A stretch of 64,000 nt of DNA, taken from positions 10,363,917 through 10,427,916 of the forward strand of contig NC_092571.1 in assembly GCF_037975245.1 (NCBI RefSeq), in the 5' to 3' direction. This document shows, piece by piece, positions 1 through 13,100 of the stretch. A program made the translations under genes and the position numbers. Positions within the stretch are counted from its first letter, which is position 1. The number at the start of each line of letters is the position of its first letter. The stretch is from Apostichopus japonicus (lineage: Eukaryota; Echinodermata; Holothuroidea; Aspidochirotida; Stichopodidae). The notes beneath the pieces were generated by a model. It searched no databases. It saw nothing but the letters and a program-made list of their open reading frames with translations, and had not been told where the DNA came from.

Positions 1-1796
1 AGGCCTACACTCAGTCCAGTATGTATACATACAACATACTAAATGCATTTCAGAGATGTAGGTAGGCCTACACTCAGTCCAGTATGTATACATTCAACAT
101 ACTAAATGCATTTCAGAGATGTAGGTAGGCCTACACTCAGTCCAGTATGTATACATACAACATACTAAATGCATATCAGAGATGTAGGTAGGCCTACACT
201 CAGTCCAGTATGTATGCATACAACATACTAAATGCATATCAGAGATGTAGGTAGGCCTACACTCAGTCCAGTATGTATACATACAACATACTAAATGCAT
301 ATCAGAGATGTAGGTAGGCCTACACTCAGTCCAGTATGTATGCATACAACATACTAAATGCATTTCAGAGATGTAGGTAGGCCTACACTCAGTCCAGTAT
401 GTATACATACAACATACTAAATGTAATTCAGAGATGTAGGTAGGCCTACACTCAGTCCAGTATGTATGCATACAACATACTAAATGCATATCAGAGATGT
501 AGGTAGGCCTACACTCAGTCCAGTATGTATAGATACAACATACTAAATGCATTTCAGAGATGTAGGTAGGCCTACACTCAGTCCAGTATGTATAGATACA
601 ACATACTAAATGCATTTCAGAGATGTAGGTAGGCCTACACTCAGTCCAGTATGTATACATACAACATACTAAATGTAATTCAGAGATGTAGGTAGGCCTA
701 CACTCAGTCCAGTATGTATACATACAACATACTAAATGTAATTCAGAGATGTAGGTAGGCCTACACTCAGTCCAGTATGTATACATACAACATACTAAAT
801 GTAATTCAGAGATGTAGGTAGGCCTACACTCAGTCCAGTATGTATACATACAACATACTAAATGCATATCAGAGATGTAGGTAGGCCTACACTCAGTCCA
901 GTATGTATACATACAACATACTAAATGCATATCAGAGATGTAGGTAGGCCTACACTCAGTCCAGTATGTATACATACAACATACTAAATGCATTTCAGAG
1001 ATGTAGGTAGGCCTACACTCAGTCCAGTATGTATACATACAACATACTAAATGCATATCAGAGATGTAGGTAGGCCTACACTCAGTCCAGTATGTATACA
1101 TACAACATACTAAATACATATCAGAGATGTAGGTAGGCCTACACTCAGTCCAGTATGTATACATACAACATACTAAATGCATTTCAGAGATGTAGGTAGG
1201 CCTACACTCAGTCCAGTATGTATACATACAACATACTAAATGCATATCAGAGATGTAGGTAGGCCTACACTCAGTCCAGTATGTATACATACAACATACT
1301 AAATGCATATCAGAGATGTAGGTAGGCCTACACTCAGTCCAGTATGTATACATACAACATACTAAATGCATTTCAGAGATGTAGGTAGGCCTACACTCAG
1401 TCCAGTATGTATACATACAACATACTAAATGCATTTCAGAGATGTAGGTAGGCCTACACTCAGTCCAGTATGTATACATACAACATACTAAATGCATTTC
1501 AGAGATGTAGGTAGGCCTACACTCAGTCCAGTATGTATACATACAACATACTAAATGCATTTCAGAGATGTAGGTAGGCCTACACTCAGTCCAGTATGTA
1601 TACATACAACATACTAAATGCATTTCAGAGATGTAGGTAGGCCTACACTCAGTCCAGTATGTATACATACAACATACTAAATGTAATTCAGAGATGTAGG
1701 TAGGCCTACACTCAGTCCAGTATGTATACATACAACATACTAAATGCATTTCAGAGATGTAGGTAGGCCTACACTCAGTCCAGTATGTATACATAT
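1..1796. repeat. 63-bp tandem satellite, about 28.5 copies
   Basis: A head-to-tail array of a 63-bp unit that begins aggcctacactcagtccagt. It starts at or before the left edge and stops abruptly at about 1796. Copies differ mainly at one hexamer (gcattt, gcatat or gtaatt) and at one base of the gtatgtatacatac palindrome. The unit also holds the palindrome gtaggcctac. Because 63 is divisible by 3, the minus strand reads open for 566 codons as a 21-residue repeat (MYTYWTECRPTYIS then E/D-M/L-HLVCC). I read the open frame as a by-product of the period and not as a gene: there is no unique flanking coding sequence and no signal for a start. Confidence 0.95.
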
Positions 1797-2060
1797 AACC
1801 TTTCTACTGAATGACAGCATTACCATTCCTTGAAACTGCAACATCACTGCTCATGACATGACAAAATGGAGATATTTGTAGATACAGCAGAGTTTGAAAT
1901 TACACATAAAATAGTACCCCAGAGTATGTGGAGTATGAAGTTCCTGATATGAGTCTTGACATATAGATCGTCTGTCTATTAGGATAACTCTGTTGAGTGT
2001 TCAGTATTGTGTCCCTCATTTACCTTTGTTATCTCTTTATGTCGAGTTATCTTCTAGACT
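1797..2060. other. unassigned sequence between satellite and exon-derived array
   Basis: About 260 bases of unique AT-rich sequence. I could not identify a terminal ZCWPW1 exon here, although one would be expected somewhere at or left of this position. Confidence 0.5.
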
Positions 2061-2468
2061 ATTACATATTGATCTATATATAATAATACTGATATAACAA
2101 TACCACGGACAGATTTGATAATGACTGAGTGTTATTTAGTACCTGCTACTAATAGCTGATTCATATCTTCTGTGGTTGTCTCTCTCATAGCCATTACATA
2201 TTGATCAATATATAATAGTATTGATATAATAATACAACAGACATATTTGATAACGACCGAGTGTTATTTATAATAGCTGATTCATATCTTCTGTGGTTGT
2301 CTCTTTCATAGCCATTACATATTGATCTATATATAATAATATTGATATAATAATACGACAGACAGATTTGATAATGACTAAGCGTTATTTAGTACCTGCT
2401 ACTAATAGCTCATTCATATCTTCGGTGGTTGTCTCTTTCATAGCCATTACATATTGATCTATATATAA
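2060..2468 (-). repeat. tandem copies of a ZCWPW1 exon end plus splice donor (left part)
   Basis: Three copies of a unit of about 125-133 bp. On the minus strand each holds about 50 bases of the 3' end of the exon at 3999-4157 (coding ...AMRETTTEDMNQLLVAG), then intron sequence and an AT-rich stretch. Exon fragments lie at about 2142-2192, 2270-2316 and 2393-2445. The first and third keep the donor (gcag/gtacta); the middle one has lost it by a short deletion. None has a recognisable acceptor, so they are exon-end duplicates and not complete alternative exons. The array is split by the LINE at 2469-3807. Confidence 0.85.
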
Positions 2469-3807
2469 TATGTATTCGGACTTATCTAGATAATGGTGAG
2501 AATGTGTTGGGTCTTTATCTAGATCTCAAGAAAGCCTTTGACACTGTCGACCACAAAATTCTCCTTGCCAAGTTATACAGTTACGGTATTCGAGGTAAAG
2601 CTTTCGATGTTATGCATAGTTACTTATCTAACAGGAAGCAATTGATGTATGTTAACAGTACTTATTCTACGTGTTCCAATGTTAATATCGGTGTGCCTCA
2701 GGGATCTGTTTTAGGACCGCTGTTATTCTTAATCTATGTAAACGATATTAAAAATGTTGTACCTGACGAGTCCTTAAGACTTTTTGCTGATGACACAAAC
2801 TTTTTTGTCCACGACAAAAACTGTACCAATATCGTGCTTAAAGCACAATCAACGTTAAGCAGTCTCAAAAATTGGTTTGATGCGAACAGACTTACCTTGC
2901 ATCTTGGGAAAACTAACTTTACTATTTTTCATGCCAAAGATAATGTTTCTCATTCGTGTCCAGAGCATTTTGTATTGAATAATACTAATATTTGTAAAAC
3001 AGATTGCGTCAAATATCTTGGCCTTATGATTGATGATAAATTGTCATTCAAGCAACATATTGATGACCTTTGTAATAGTCTTGTTAAGTTTAATGGCATT
3101 TTCTATTGCCTCAGGGATTCGCTCACTCCCTCTGTAGCTATTCAGCTTTACTGTTCACTGGTTTGTTCTAAGATTTCTTACGGTGCTGAAATTTATGGCA
3201 TGGCTAAAGCTACCATACTTAAGCCTTTACAAATCCTCCAAAATAGAATGTTAAAAACCATTACTTTTAAACATCGACATTATCCTACCAGTACTTTGCA
3301 CAAAGACCTTGGTATTCTTAAGGTCAGCGACATTCATGTTCTCAAGATGTGTTCTTTTATTTATAAGTATATCAACAATATTCTCCCCGTGTCTTTAGTG
3401 ATATTGTTAATCCCTGTAATTCAGCGTATATTCGTAACAGTACGAGGAATAATAACCCATTTTTCTGTTAGCAGACATCACTCGAAACACGGTAAATTAC
3501 TCTTGAAAAACTACTGCTATAAAACCTGGAAAGTGCTTCCAAATGATATAAAAACTGTTAAATCTTATGTAACGTTTAAGCGAAAACTTAAAGCCCACCT
3601 AATTGAAAACTACGCTGACTGAGTATTGATTATCTCATGTTTATTTATCTCTACTCTTAATTGTTACCTTCTTTCTTTGTTTTTTTGTTATTTTTGGTCG
3701 CTAGCTCGATAAACTACTATTGTTTTTCTAGTGTCCTGTTTATACTATACCACTTTGTTCTACTGTTCTTATGTATAGACGAAATAAATGAAATGAAATG
3801 AAATAAT
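2469..3807 (+). mobile_element. 5'-truncated non-LTR retrotransposon with reverse transcriptase (CR1/Jockey-like)
   Basis: The plus strand carries about 380 codons of a LINE reverse transcriptase, open to a stop at 3620-3622. Visible RT blocks: LDLKKAFDTVDH near the start, GVPQGSVLGPLLFLIYVNDI, the catalytic FADDTNFF, and KYLGLMIDDKLS followed by the thumb region. The endonuclease and N-terminal RT are missing. A short 3' UTR ends in a repeated aaatg tail at about 3783-3804, typical of CR1/L2-like LINEs. It lies inside the exon-derived array: the left flank ends tatataata and the right flank resumes ataataatattgata, which fits target-primed insertion with a short duplication. RT clade is inferred from motif style only. 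Confidence 0.9.
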
Positions 3808-3998
3808 AATATTGATATAATAATACAACAGACAGATTTGGTAATGACTGAGTGTTATTTAGTACCTGCTACTAATAGCTGATTCATATCTTCGGTGGTT
3901 GTCTCTCTCAGAGCCATTACATATTGATCTATATTATAATATTAATATAATCATACAACAGACAGATTTGATAACGACCAAGTGTTTTAATTTAGTAC
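3808..3998 (-). repeat. exon-end tandem array (right part, next to the source exon)
   Basis: Continues the array interrupted by the LINE. It holds one further copy of the exon 3' end with donor (about 3863-3915), then the AT-rich spacer, then joins the true exon at 3999-4157. Similarity between copy and source stops where the exon diverges at about 4047, so the duplication began inside the exon. Confidence 0.85.
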
Positions 3999-4157
3999 CT
4001 GCTACTAATAGCTGATTCATATCTTCTGTGGTTGTCTCTCTCATAGCCTCAACTGCCTCTGATATCCAGCCGTCTGTTTCATGCTCCAATTCTTTCATGT
4101 CCTCCGAGCTCAATATGCTACACAAGATGTCTTCGCTTACCTCAGAGTCATCCAGTT
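3999..4157 (-). CDS. ZCWPW1: ZCWPW1 exon 11 (source of the downstream exon-end array)
   Basis: 159 bases, phase 1 to phase 1. Very acidic: ELDDSEVSEDILCSILSSED, then a helical part ending NQLLVAG. Acceptor aattgacag, donor gcag/gtacta. Its last 50 or so bases and donor are repeated four more times downstream. Confidence 0.85.
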
Positions 4158-7100
4158 CTGTCAATTTGTGAAAGAGTATCAATGAAAAGCATAGCAGGGA
4201 GGGTTGTAGATACTGTATATTGCATGTGATCAGCCATGAAAAGTTATTGATGATTGAACTACCCTGAGTTAAAACTCATTTCCTTTTGTGTTTTCTAAAG
4301 ACTTTCAACTCTAGCCTCTCTTGAGATAAGCTTGCAGATTCATTCCCTAGAGACTTTTGGAGACTAACGTAGTGGCTCTTTGATCATTTACTGGTGGACA
4401 CGATGAAAGCAAGGAAAACATTCACAGAGAGTTCCCGATGGTCATAGCTGTTTATTATATATTGTGTCCGAGTAATCTATGGAATAGAGACAGGGGATCA
4501 ACTTTGATCAGTCTGAGTGAATTGTTGATTTTATGATCCTTTATAAACCAAACTTGGAGGCGATGCTCAATGGTCAAGTTTGGCAGTCAGAACTGTCAGT
4601 GTAAGCAATTAATGTATCTAACAAAAGTGTTTGGATTAGATAAGAAGGATCAATTGGAGAATATTTTGATGGTCACAAAAGACATAACTTTCCTCCTTAT
4701 TTGTTGAAAATAGTCAAGTGACCAATGCATTATTTTATTGTTACTTGTATTAGTCTGGAGGTCAGTTGGAGAGATTATTGATGACCCTGGTACAGGTCAC
4801 TCGGTCAGCCTTATACATTCAAATTGTACATTACTACCTGCACAAAGATTGCTATCAACTGTTATGTACAATATCTCACGTACACCCTCAGATCCCATTT
4901 CCTGTTTGTCACAACTTTGAATCCCCAGAATTTGAAAGGAAAACCTTACACTTACCAATCTTGAATTATATTTATTCACCCATTTTTGTAATGTTTTGGA
5001 GTATCATTGATAATTCTACAGCTATAGTTATCTAGCAAAAGGCAGCATATGGTTACGATGTACTTTGGCAAAAACTTTTCAATACTAAGGTGTAAAACTT
5101 CAACCAAATGAAACTATTATGTCAATTTGAAACATATCATATGCAAGAATTTCTAATGGTTACTCCTGCAAGGGAACATTTCACCATAACTTCCATATAT
5201 GGCTAATGTTTTACTTGTTTAACCAAGAATCACAGTAAATATCCTTGAAGGGAACCTTTCTAAGATAACAGACCAACTGATATCCTGTGTTTATAACCTA
5301 AACTGTAAACACAGTGTTTAGATCAGGGTTGTTTAGGGAGTGATATATTTGTCAAGCTTACAAAAGATTTCTAGTTCACTTCCTTTCACTTTGATAGTTC
5401 CTGTTCCTACTAAAGTGGTTGTTAAGTATCATTTAAATAAGAAAAGAATAAAGCAACAAGTAAACTGAGCTATTAAACTGAGTTGAAGATCAAACATTAA
5501 ACACTGATATAAATCAATCACATCTGATTTGAATACACATTTTAAGTTCACATAAACTAGGACTGTCTTTGGCCAAAGGTTTCTAACTCTGAAAGGTGAA
5601 AGCTGACTGATTTTTATTGATTGGTTAATCAAACCGATAGGTACTTATCAACTATGCTCAATACTTCTGCTTGTCACACTTCCACAGCAACTCAGTGGAG
5701 TTTTGATCAGTTCAGTGTGAAGCAGTGAAAGAGGGTCTGAATAGTAAGCTTAGCTACACTGTATAGATTGGATTGATATATTAGGTTGATCAGTTCAGTG
5801 TGAAGCAGTGTAAGAGGGTCTGAATAGTAAGCTTAGCTATAGATTAGATTGATATATTGGGTTGATCAGTTCAGTGTGAAGCAGTGTAAGAGGATCTGAA
5901 TGGTATGCTATAGATTAGATTGATGTATTACAGTTAAGTGTGAAGCAGTGTAAGAGATTGATATATTAGGCTGTGAACTAATGATGGATGAGATATCCAA
6001 TGACAATGTTAGTGCAATCACCATTCTAGCTTCTTCTCTATATTAGCGTAACAGTTCACTCAATACATTATAACATTTCTGGCTGCTGTGTTTGATATGG
6101 TTTCCAGAACAATACTTCATTTATATAGGTCAAAGCGGGGCATATACAGTACATGTTCTCTGTCTTACAATAACAGAGCTATAAATAATGTGGAGAATAA
6201 CCCAAATAAATAAAACAAAAAAAAATGTACCTTGCAAAGAACAATCTCTACTCTGTTTTGTCCAAACTCCTTTAAAGGTCTTGCTGAAGCCAAACGTGTC
6301 TATTCTTTCCTGAAAGAGACATCCAAAACAGCATTATATTGTAACAAATCAATTGGACAATACCTGAATATGACTAAAAATGTATTACAGGCAGTAGGCA
6401 TAAACTAGACAATTCACCTGATCCTTTGATCTTTGCAGGGAATAATGATTTAACATCAAATAGTAGAATGCTATGAAAATGGTCAAATTGCTACACATGA
6501 GAATGGTCAATATTTATTTGTGTAGTGATCTGATAATTTCATACTGCATTCTGGTAAAGGATGAAAAGCTGATCATAACTCATAACTTTATTTTTTTTTT
6601 CATCAGAAAAACAAAAAATATAGACCTAAACACTATTTAAGTTATTTACTGTATTGGCAAACAAAAACAGTGCAACTATTTTTTTCTTCTTAAAACAGTG
6701 AAACTGACTACAACAATCTCACAAGTTATTGACAGGTTGATTTGAAAGATGACTAGATATTAAATACATATTTGTATAAGGTTACAGACACTGTTGAGTG
6801 ATGAGAGAATCAAGGCCAGCAATATGTAAGTGTTACTTTTAAGGTTCTTTAGTGTTTTTAAACGGCAACAGTGCAACAATACAACAGACTATCAAACATA
6901 GTTTATCAGTATATAAGATAGGATAAATAGTTTGATGGGAATGCTGATGCAAGCTCAGGGAATGATGTAGAAATCACTTTTTGTGCAGCAGTTTTGAGGT
7001 CTATGAACTTTTTCTGATATAATATCATAGTTATTAATAATGAAACTCTGACAATTATAGAACTGCCTGTCGTTTACTTATTGCAAGTAAATTGATCTTT

Positions 7101-10100
7101 GGTTTGGTAACATCTTAGTCTATTTAATGATTGTTGCCTTTTGAGGAAAAGCATGAAACCTTGTTAAGTTTAACATATAAAGCATTTTATTCAAACCATT
7201 TCACATTCAATGTTTTTCACAACATTAATACTGTACACAGTGTTCCTTAGATGAAGGCTATGGATAGGGTCAGAAATCTTAATCACAAAATTGGAATTTA
7301 ACCAGTGTAGGAACAGATAACAATACACCAGCATATTGCATGACAGTATTGGTTTATGGTCAACATTACTTTAACAAAACTGAGTAATAATAAAGGATCC
7401 AGGTGAAATGGTCACAACTGGAGTGTCACATGATACTTCTGGTGTTTCCCTGTCCAGCCATTTATAAGGTAATGGCTAGCACTCCATACACACAGGCTGG
7501 GTGGTTAGTAATGGCTAGCACTCCATACACACAGGCTGGGTGGTTAGTAATGGCTAGCACTCCATACACACAGGCTGGGTGGTTAGTAATGGCTAGCACT
7601 CCATACACACAGGCTGGGTGGTTAGTAATGGCTAGCACTCCATACACACAGGCTGGGTGGTTAGTAAGGACTAGCACTCCATACACACAGGCCTGGTGGT
7701 AAGTAATGGCTAGCACTCTATATACACAGGCTGGGTGGTTAGTAATGGCTTGCACTCCATACACACATGATGGGTGGTTAGTAATGGCTAGAACTCCATA
7801 CACACAGGGCTGGGAGGCTAGTATTGGCTAGCACTCTATATACACAGGCTCAGTGGTTAGTATGGCTTGCACTCCATACACACAGACTGGGTGGTTAGTA
7901 ATTGCTAGCACTCTATACACACAGGCTGTGTGGTTAGTAATGGCTAGCACTCCATACACACAGGCTGGGTGGTTAGTAATGGCTAGCACTCTATATACAC
8001 AGGCTAAGTGGTTAGTAATGGCTAGCACTCCATACATACAGGCTGGGTGGTTAGTAATGGCTAGCACTCCATACACACAGGCTGCATGGGTGGTTAGTAA
8101 TGGCTAGCACTCTATATACACAGGCTCAGTGGTTAGTAATGGCTAGCACTCTATACACACAGGCTGGGTGGTTAGTAATGGCTAGCACTCTATATACACA
8201 GGCTAAGTGGTTAGTAATGGCTAGCACTCCATACATACAGGCTGGGTGGTTAGTAATGGCGAGCACTCTATACACACAGGCTGGGTGGTTAGTAATGGCT
8301 AGCACTCCATACACACGGGCTGGGTGGTTACCATTTATCTTACTGTGTGTGCTACTACATGTAATTCATCAATGAACTGACCCAGGTCTATCTATAGACT
8401 TTTGCTTTACAAATGGAATGCTTATCTCCCTAGACTAGGGTGCTTAATTATATGCTGGAGTGCAAAATGGAAGAAAACATTGGTTATGTAACAACCAAGT
8501 GTCATACAAAAACTAGGAACTGGTATTGTTACACCAAGTGTGTGTAATTAAAAAAAAATTAATTGAAATAAGAGCAGAAATCTGCATTCAACTAAAAATG
8601 AGAAGAAAACAAATACCTTAATTGACACTTTCAAAGCATCTAGTGCTTGCTTCTTGGCTGGAAGTATCGATTTGGAGTAGTCTTTCTTCTTATAAAATAA
8701 CTGCCACAAAAGAAGAAATAAGTTGGCTTTCAGTGATGAATTATATCATACATTTAACTACAGAACATTCAACATTGTGTATGACACTTCCAACTTTAAA
8801 ATAAACAATGCATACAAAACATATATGAAAACATAGCAGTACTTCAAGTAGGATTTGAATAAACTTGTGACAAAATTCTAGGTTTAATTACTTTTACTTG
8901 TTGAATATAATGACATGTCCTAGTTTGACAACCTCCATTCCCATCTTTCCACTTTACAAGGAAACTTAAGCAATAAAGTGCCATTACTCACATTATTATA
9001 ATCTGTATAATTGCTAGCTTTGCAGATGTCAAAATGTTGTGACAAACAAACCTGTAAACCTTTAAATTGATACCTTATCGATTCCCTTTGGTGATATTAA
9101 CTGTGTGCATGCATACCTGCTGGCACAAAGACTCACACTGAAGGACTAAAATTAAAGAATTTCATTTAAAAAAAAAAAAAATACAGAAAGTTTCCACACT
9201 TTATCAAGTTTGTGTGCTACAATTAAATTTTTAAATGTTGGTTGAACATTGTAACCCTTAATATGAACTGTTATTAACCTTTTAATGCTACTGGTTGTTG
9301 TAACCCTTAATATGAACTGCTATTAACATTTTAATGCTACTAGTACCACTAAAGCTGGCTTATATAATCATGTCTAAAAGATAGGTAGCTTTCCCTTTAA
9401 AACTAAAGAGAAGCTGCCAGTGTTAAAGCTGTTCACTTTGCATCTTTCACCTAATTTTATCCTACTTTGACACCTGCTGAACAATGGCCACCATGTCAGC
9501 TCTTTTGGGAGCCATTCCTCTTACATCTCTTACATCTTCAGTTTTGAACCCCAAATTGAATTTCTAACATCCAGATAAACTCTGCATCAATTCTGCACAA
9601 TACTAAGCAATGGCAACTGTGTATAACTCCATGGTAACCAACATTTGCCACTTTAGAACTCAAGGAGTCATGTTCCATCCAAAGTTGATCCTTTGTGATA
9701 AAATATTCTGACGAATTATACCACTGAAATAATGACATTTATAAAATCAGGTGTCATAACTTCCATAGTGTGGAAATGGTAACAGATGACAAAATGTTCA
9801 CATTTAATTGAAAATCTGCTTGTTTCATGCCAACTTGACCCTATCTTAATTCATTAATGATGTTTGCACATTTCTTGGGAATATAAATAACCACTAAAAA
9901 TTTGGCAGAAAACATCCCTGCAAAACAAAATGAATGAATGATCCCAAATTATTTGCAAAACTCACAGATCCTGGAGGTTTCCCAGGTTCTTCAAACTTCT
10001 TAACCGAGGCTGCACAAACCCAGGAACGGCTCACAACCTCGTCCAGGAATACACAATGATAGTGAGTCTACAGGAGATGATATCATGGTTAAAGATAACT

Positions 10101-13100
10101 CTAAGCTATATAATAGTAGTTCCATATGTCCCAACTCAATAAACTTGACAAATTTATTTTTCCAAATCATGCTTGTGATTCTTTGAGGTTAATAAACACA
10201 TATCTATTCATGACCACATAGATTCCAAATTTCTTCACGATGGAAGAAAAGCTGACCATCAAAAGCAACATTCAAATCTATCACCTGGCTTGCTGAATTT
10301 GTTCTTCATAACAAATATCTCAAATGCTGTATTTATAAAAAAATGCTGTAATTAATAATAATTATGTAAAACTTTTGTTGAAGATTCTTTCACAATTGTT
10401 TCCTCAATTGGTTTTTTAATAGTTCACAACTTTACTGGGTTGCATCAAATGAAACTGGGGTGTGATCCTTGGTTACATAATATGCAAAGTACCCTCTATA
10501 CCATGGATTGCTAACAACTAAGGAACGAGAGCTGGTTGATGGAGCACAGGACTTGTACAGTTGCATACCTGCGTTTACCAATTTCAATGAAGTTCTTACC
10601 AGTATTTTATTTGCATTTCTAAATTTATTCTAAAAGTTGGTAACAGACTCCAAAAGAAATGTTCTTGTTAACAGAAAAGAAGAGGAAAGGCCTTTGCTTA
10701 CCACATCTGAGTCTATTCCATTGTGGAACATAAATTCACCACGGTCAGGGTCAGTCTCTACCATGGCAGGCCACCATGGAAATCCCTGCATCTTAGCCCA
10801 CACGATGGAGCCTTCTGTGAACTTGTTGTGAATGAATTCCAATTGTGAGTAGTCTTCTTCTAGTTTGTCACATGAATTAAAATTTTCATCTATTAAACAA
10901 GAAAGAAAATGAAACAGTTCCTTACACACTGCAGACGAGCAACAGAATAGTCAATGTAATGAGCAAATTCATGCAAACTTTATATTGCAGAAGGCCCTGG
11001 AGTCATAACTTTTGGTTGAAATATTGTCTTATGCAAAAGAGAACCAGAGAATCAATTTTATTGAGAGAAACTGGAATGATTGATCATCCATTCACAAATT
11101 TTATACTGCTCTATTTTATTTTGATATCATATCTATTTTGTGCTAATGTACTGCCAAAAGAAGGAAAAGAAAAATTAAACACATAAGAAATGGGTATACC
11201 CATTTCTTCTTTGTTTAATTTTCTTACCATCCTGTGACTAATGCAAAGCTGTTGCAGAATGATCAGCCAAATAAGCCATTACTAGCATACACATTGTTGG
11301 CTTTTAGTGTTTACAGCGTATACAATATATGTAAAGGTAATGTGTTCGGTGCAGTCATCACTATGAATATATCAGTAGAGTAGATTCACTACCTTATATG
11401 TGCAATTAGTATGCACTTGAACAACATCTCAGAGGCAAATGGATCACTCCATGAGGTTGGGGTGCAAAGTGTGGCATCAATGTCAAAGTTTCAAAATGAT
11501 TTTCTCTCTCATTTGAATGTGTTCTTTGTATAACCAAGATAGATGAGAACATACAATGTGTTACATAGCTGTATCTACATCATATATGTTCTTACATGCA
11601 TATAAAATGAAACAAACAAGCTCAAATACCCATTTAACAAGTTAAATTATAATTTCAAGCTCTTATGTAGTTTTAAAACAGCATGAACTACATTCTCTAT
11701 CTAGCAAAAGTATCTTGTGCATTCATGAAGTTGTAACTGATGACACAATGTTCATGTAAATTCATGTTACATTAAAGAACAGCAGATTTCCCTTAAAATT
11801 GTGTAGGTAAAAGGAATGGCTTGTAACTTGCAATTCGGAAGAGGATTCATGAAATTTAACTTCAGATGAAGAAGCTTGTTTTTTGAACACCTTTCATTCA
11901 GTGTTATTTCCATCTTTATGACTTACCAGGATGCATGATGCATGTCCACTGCTCTGGTATTTTAGCGGGGTCTGTCTCGGATTTAAGAAAGCGCCATTTC
12001 TTGCATTGCATGTTTTCACATTGTACCCAGACACCATCTTCTGTTATATCACGATCTTGAAACTTTCCTCTTTCCTTTAGCTTCCTTTTCTGGGAAGGTT
12101 TCTTCGATACCTTAGAAGAATCTAATCATAGGCAACAGAAGAATTAAATCAAACAATTTTCTGTCAATCTCCTCAAATTACTTTAATATGTCAATAAATA
12201 ATGTTGACAGCATTTTTCTAGAGAGTATCACTTCCATTTCACTGCTCACTTTAGCTTTTGTGGAATATCAACCACACAAATTTTAAGAGAAGAACCACGT
12301 AGTAATTGAATAACCTTCTCAATACACTACACACTTTGTACCTACACATAATACCAAGATCATGGATATGTCATGGTTTAAATAGTATGACCATTTCTAG
12401 CCTAAAATCTGGCTGCCTACTGTATGACTGTATTCTGTGATTTATCTCTCCTTTAGTCCAGCTCTCTGAATCAATATAAAATCTTCTTCAAGGCAGTATG
12501 TATATACACAATGTTTAGAGCAAATGAGAGAACTGCATAAATTCTCGAAAAAAAAAAGGAAAGGAAGAAAAAAAAAAAAAAAAATCCCTTAAGTTGTCAT
12601 TTTATATGTCAACAATAAGACCCACTGTATGAGAATTCAACAGAGCACAACCAAACCTGATTGCATTTTTGCTTCTCTCAGTCTTGATTTCTAGAGTTGA
12701 ATTCCCCGGAATATTTTACCATGACATTTGCACTTCATTTGTTTCAAATCCATTTTTGGTAATTTCAAACAGCAGATATTACATTCCTCTTCCACAAATC
12801 AAATAGAAATAAACTTCTGAAATATTACAAAGTTTTACATTAATTTTAATAACTTTTATGAAATATAAAAATTATTTTCAAGGTTTTATATGCTCTCAGT
12901 CACCATGCTGTAGAAGAGTATTGATATGTTTAAACATAAAAAAAAAAAAAAATTTAAAAAGGTTCAATTAATACTGTGTCCATTTCTTCTATTATTGCTT
13001 CTTTCATAGCAAATGAATTAATATTCCTTTTTACCTGCTGAACCAAACAATTCCCTGCTTGGATTCCTTGGACATTCTTTAGAGTGAGCTTTCTTTCTTT

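Noticed and set aside
94-1794. 566-codon minus-strand open frame in the satellite as a real protein
   Set aside because: Fully explained by a 63-bp period without a stop; no unique coding sequence, start signal or splice context.
2143-2445. Array copies as complete alternative ZCWPW1 exons
   Set aside because: Each keeps a donor or donor remnant but none has a usable acceptor in frame; the upstream AG candidates lead into a stop.
7470-8330. CRISPR-like array
   Set aside because: Head-to-tail identical units without unique spacers, in a eukaryotic intron.
7403-8375. Several open frames on both strands with WLVMASTPYTQAG repeats
   Set aside because: Products of a 39-bp minisatellite inside a ZCWPW1 intron.
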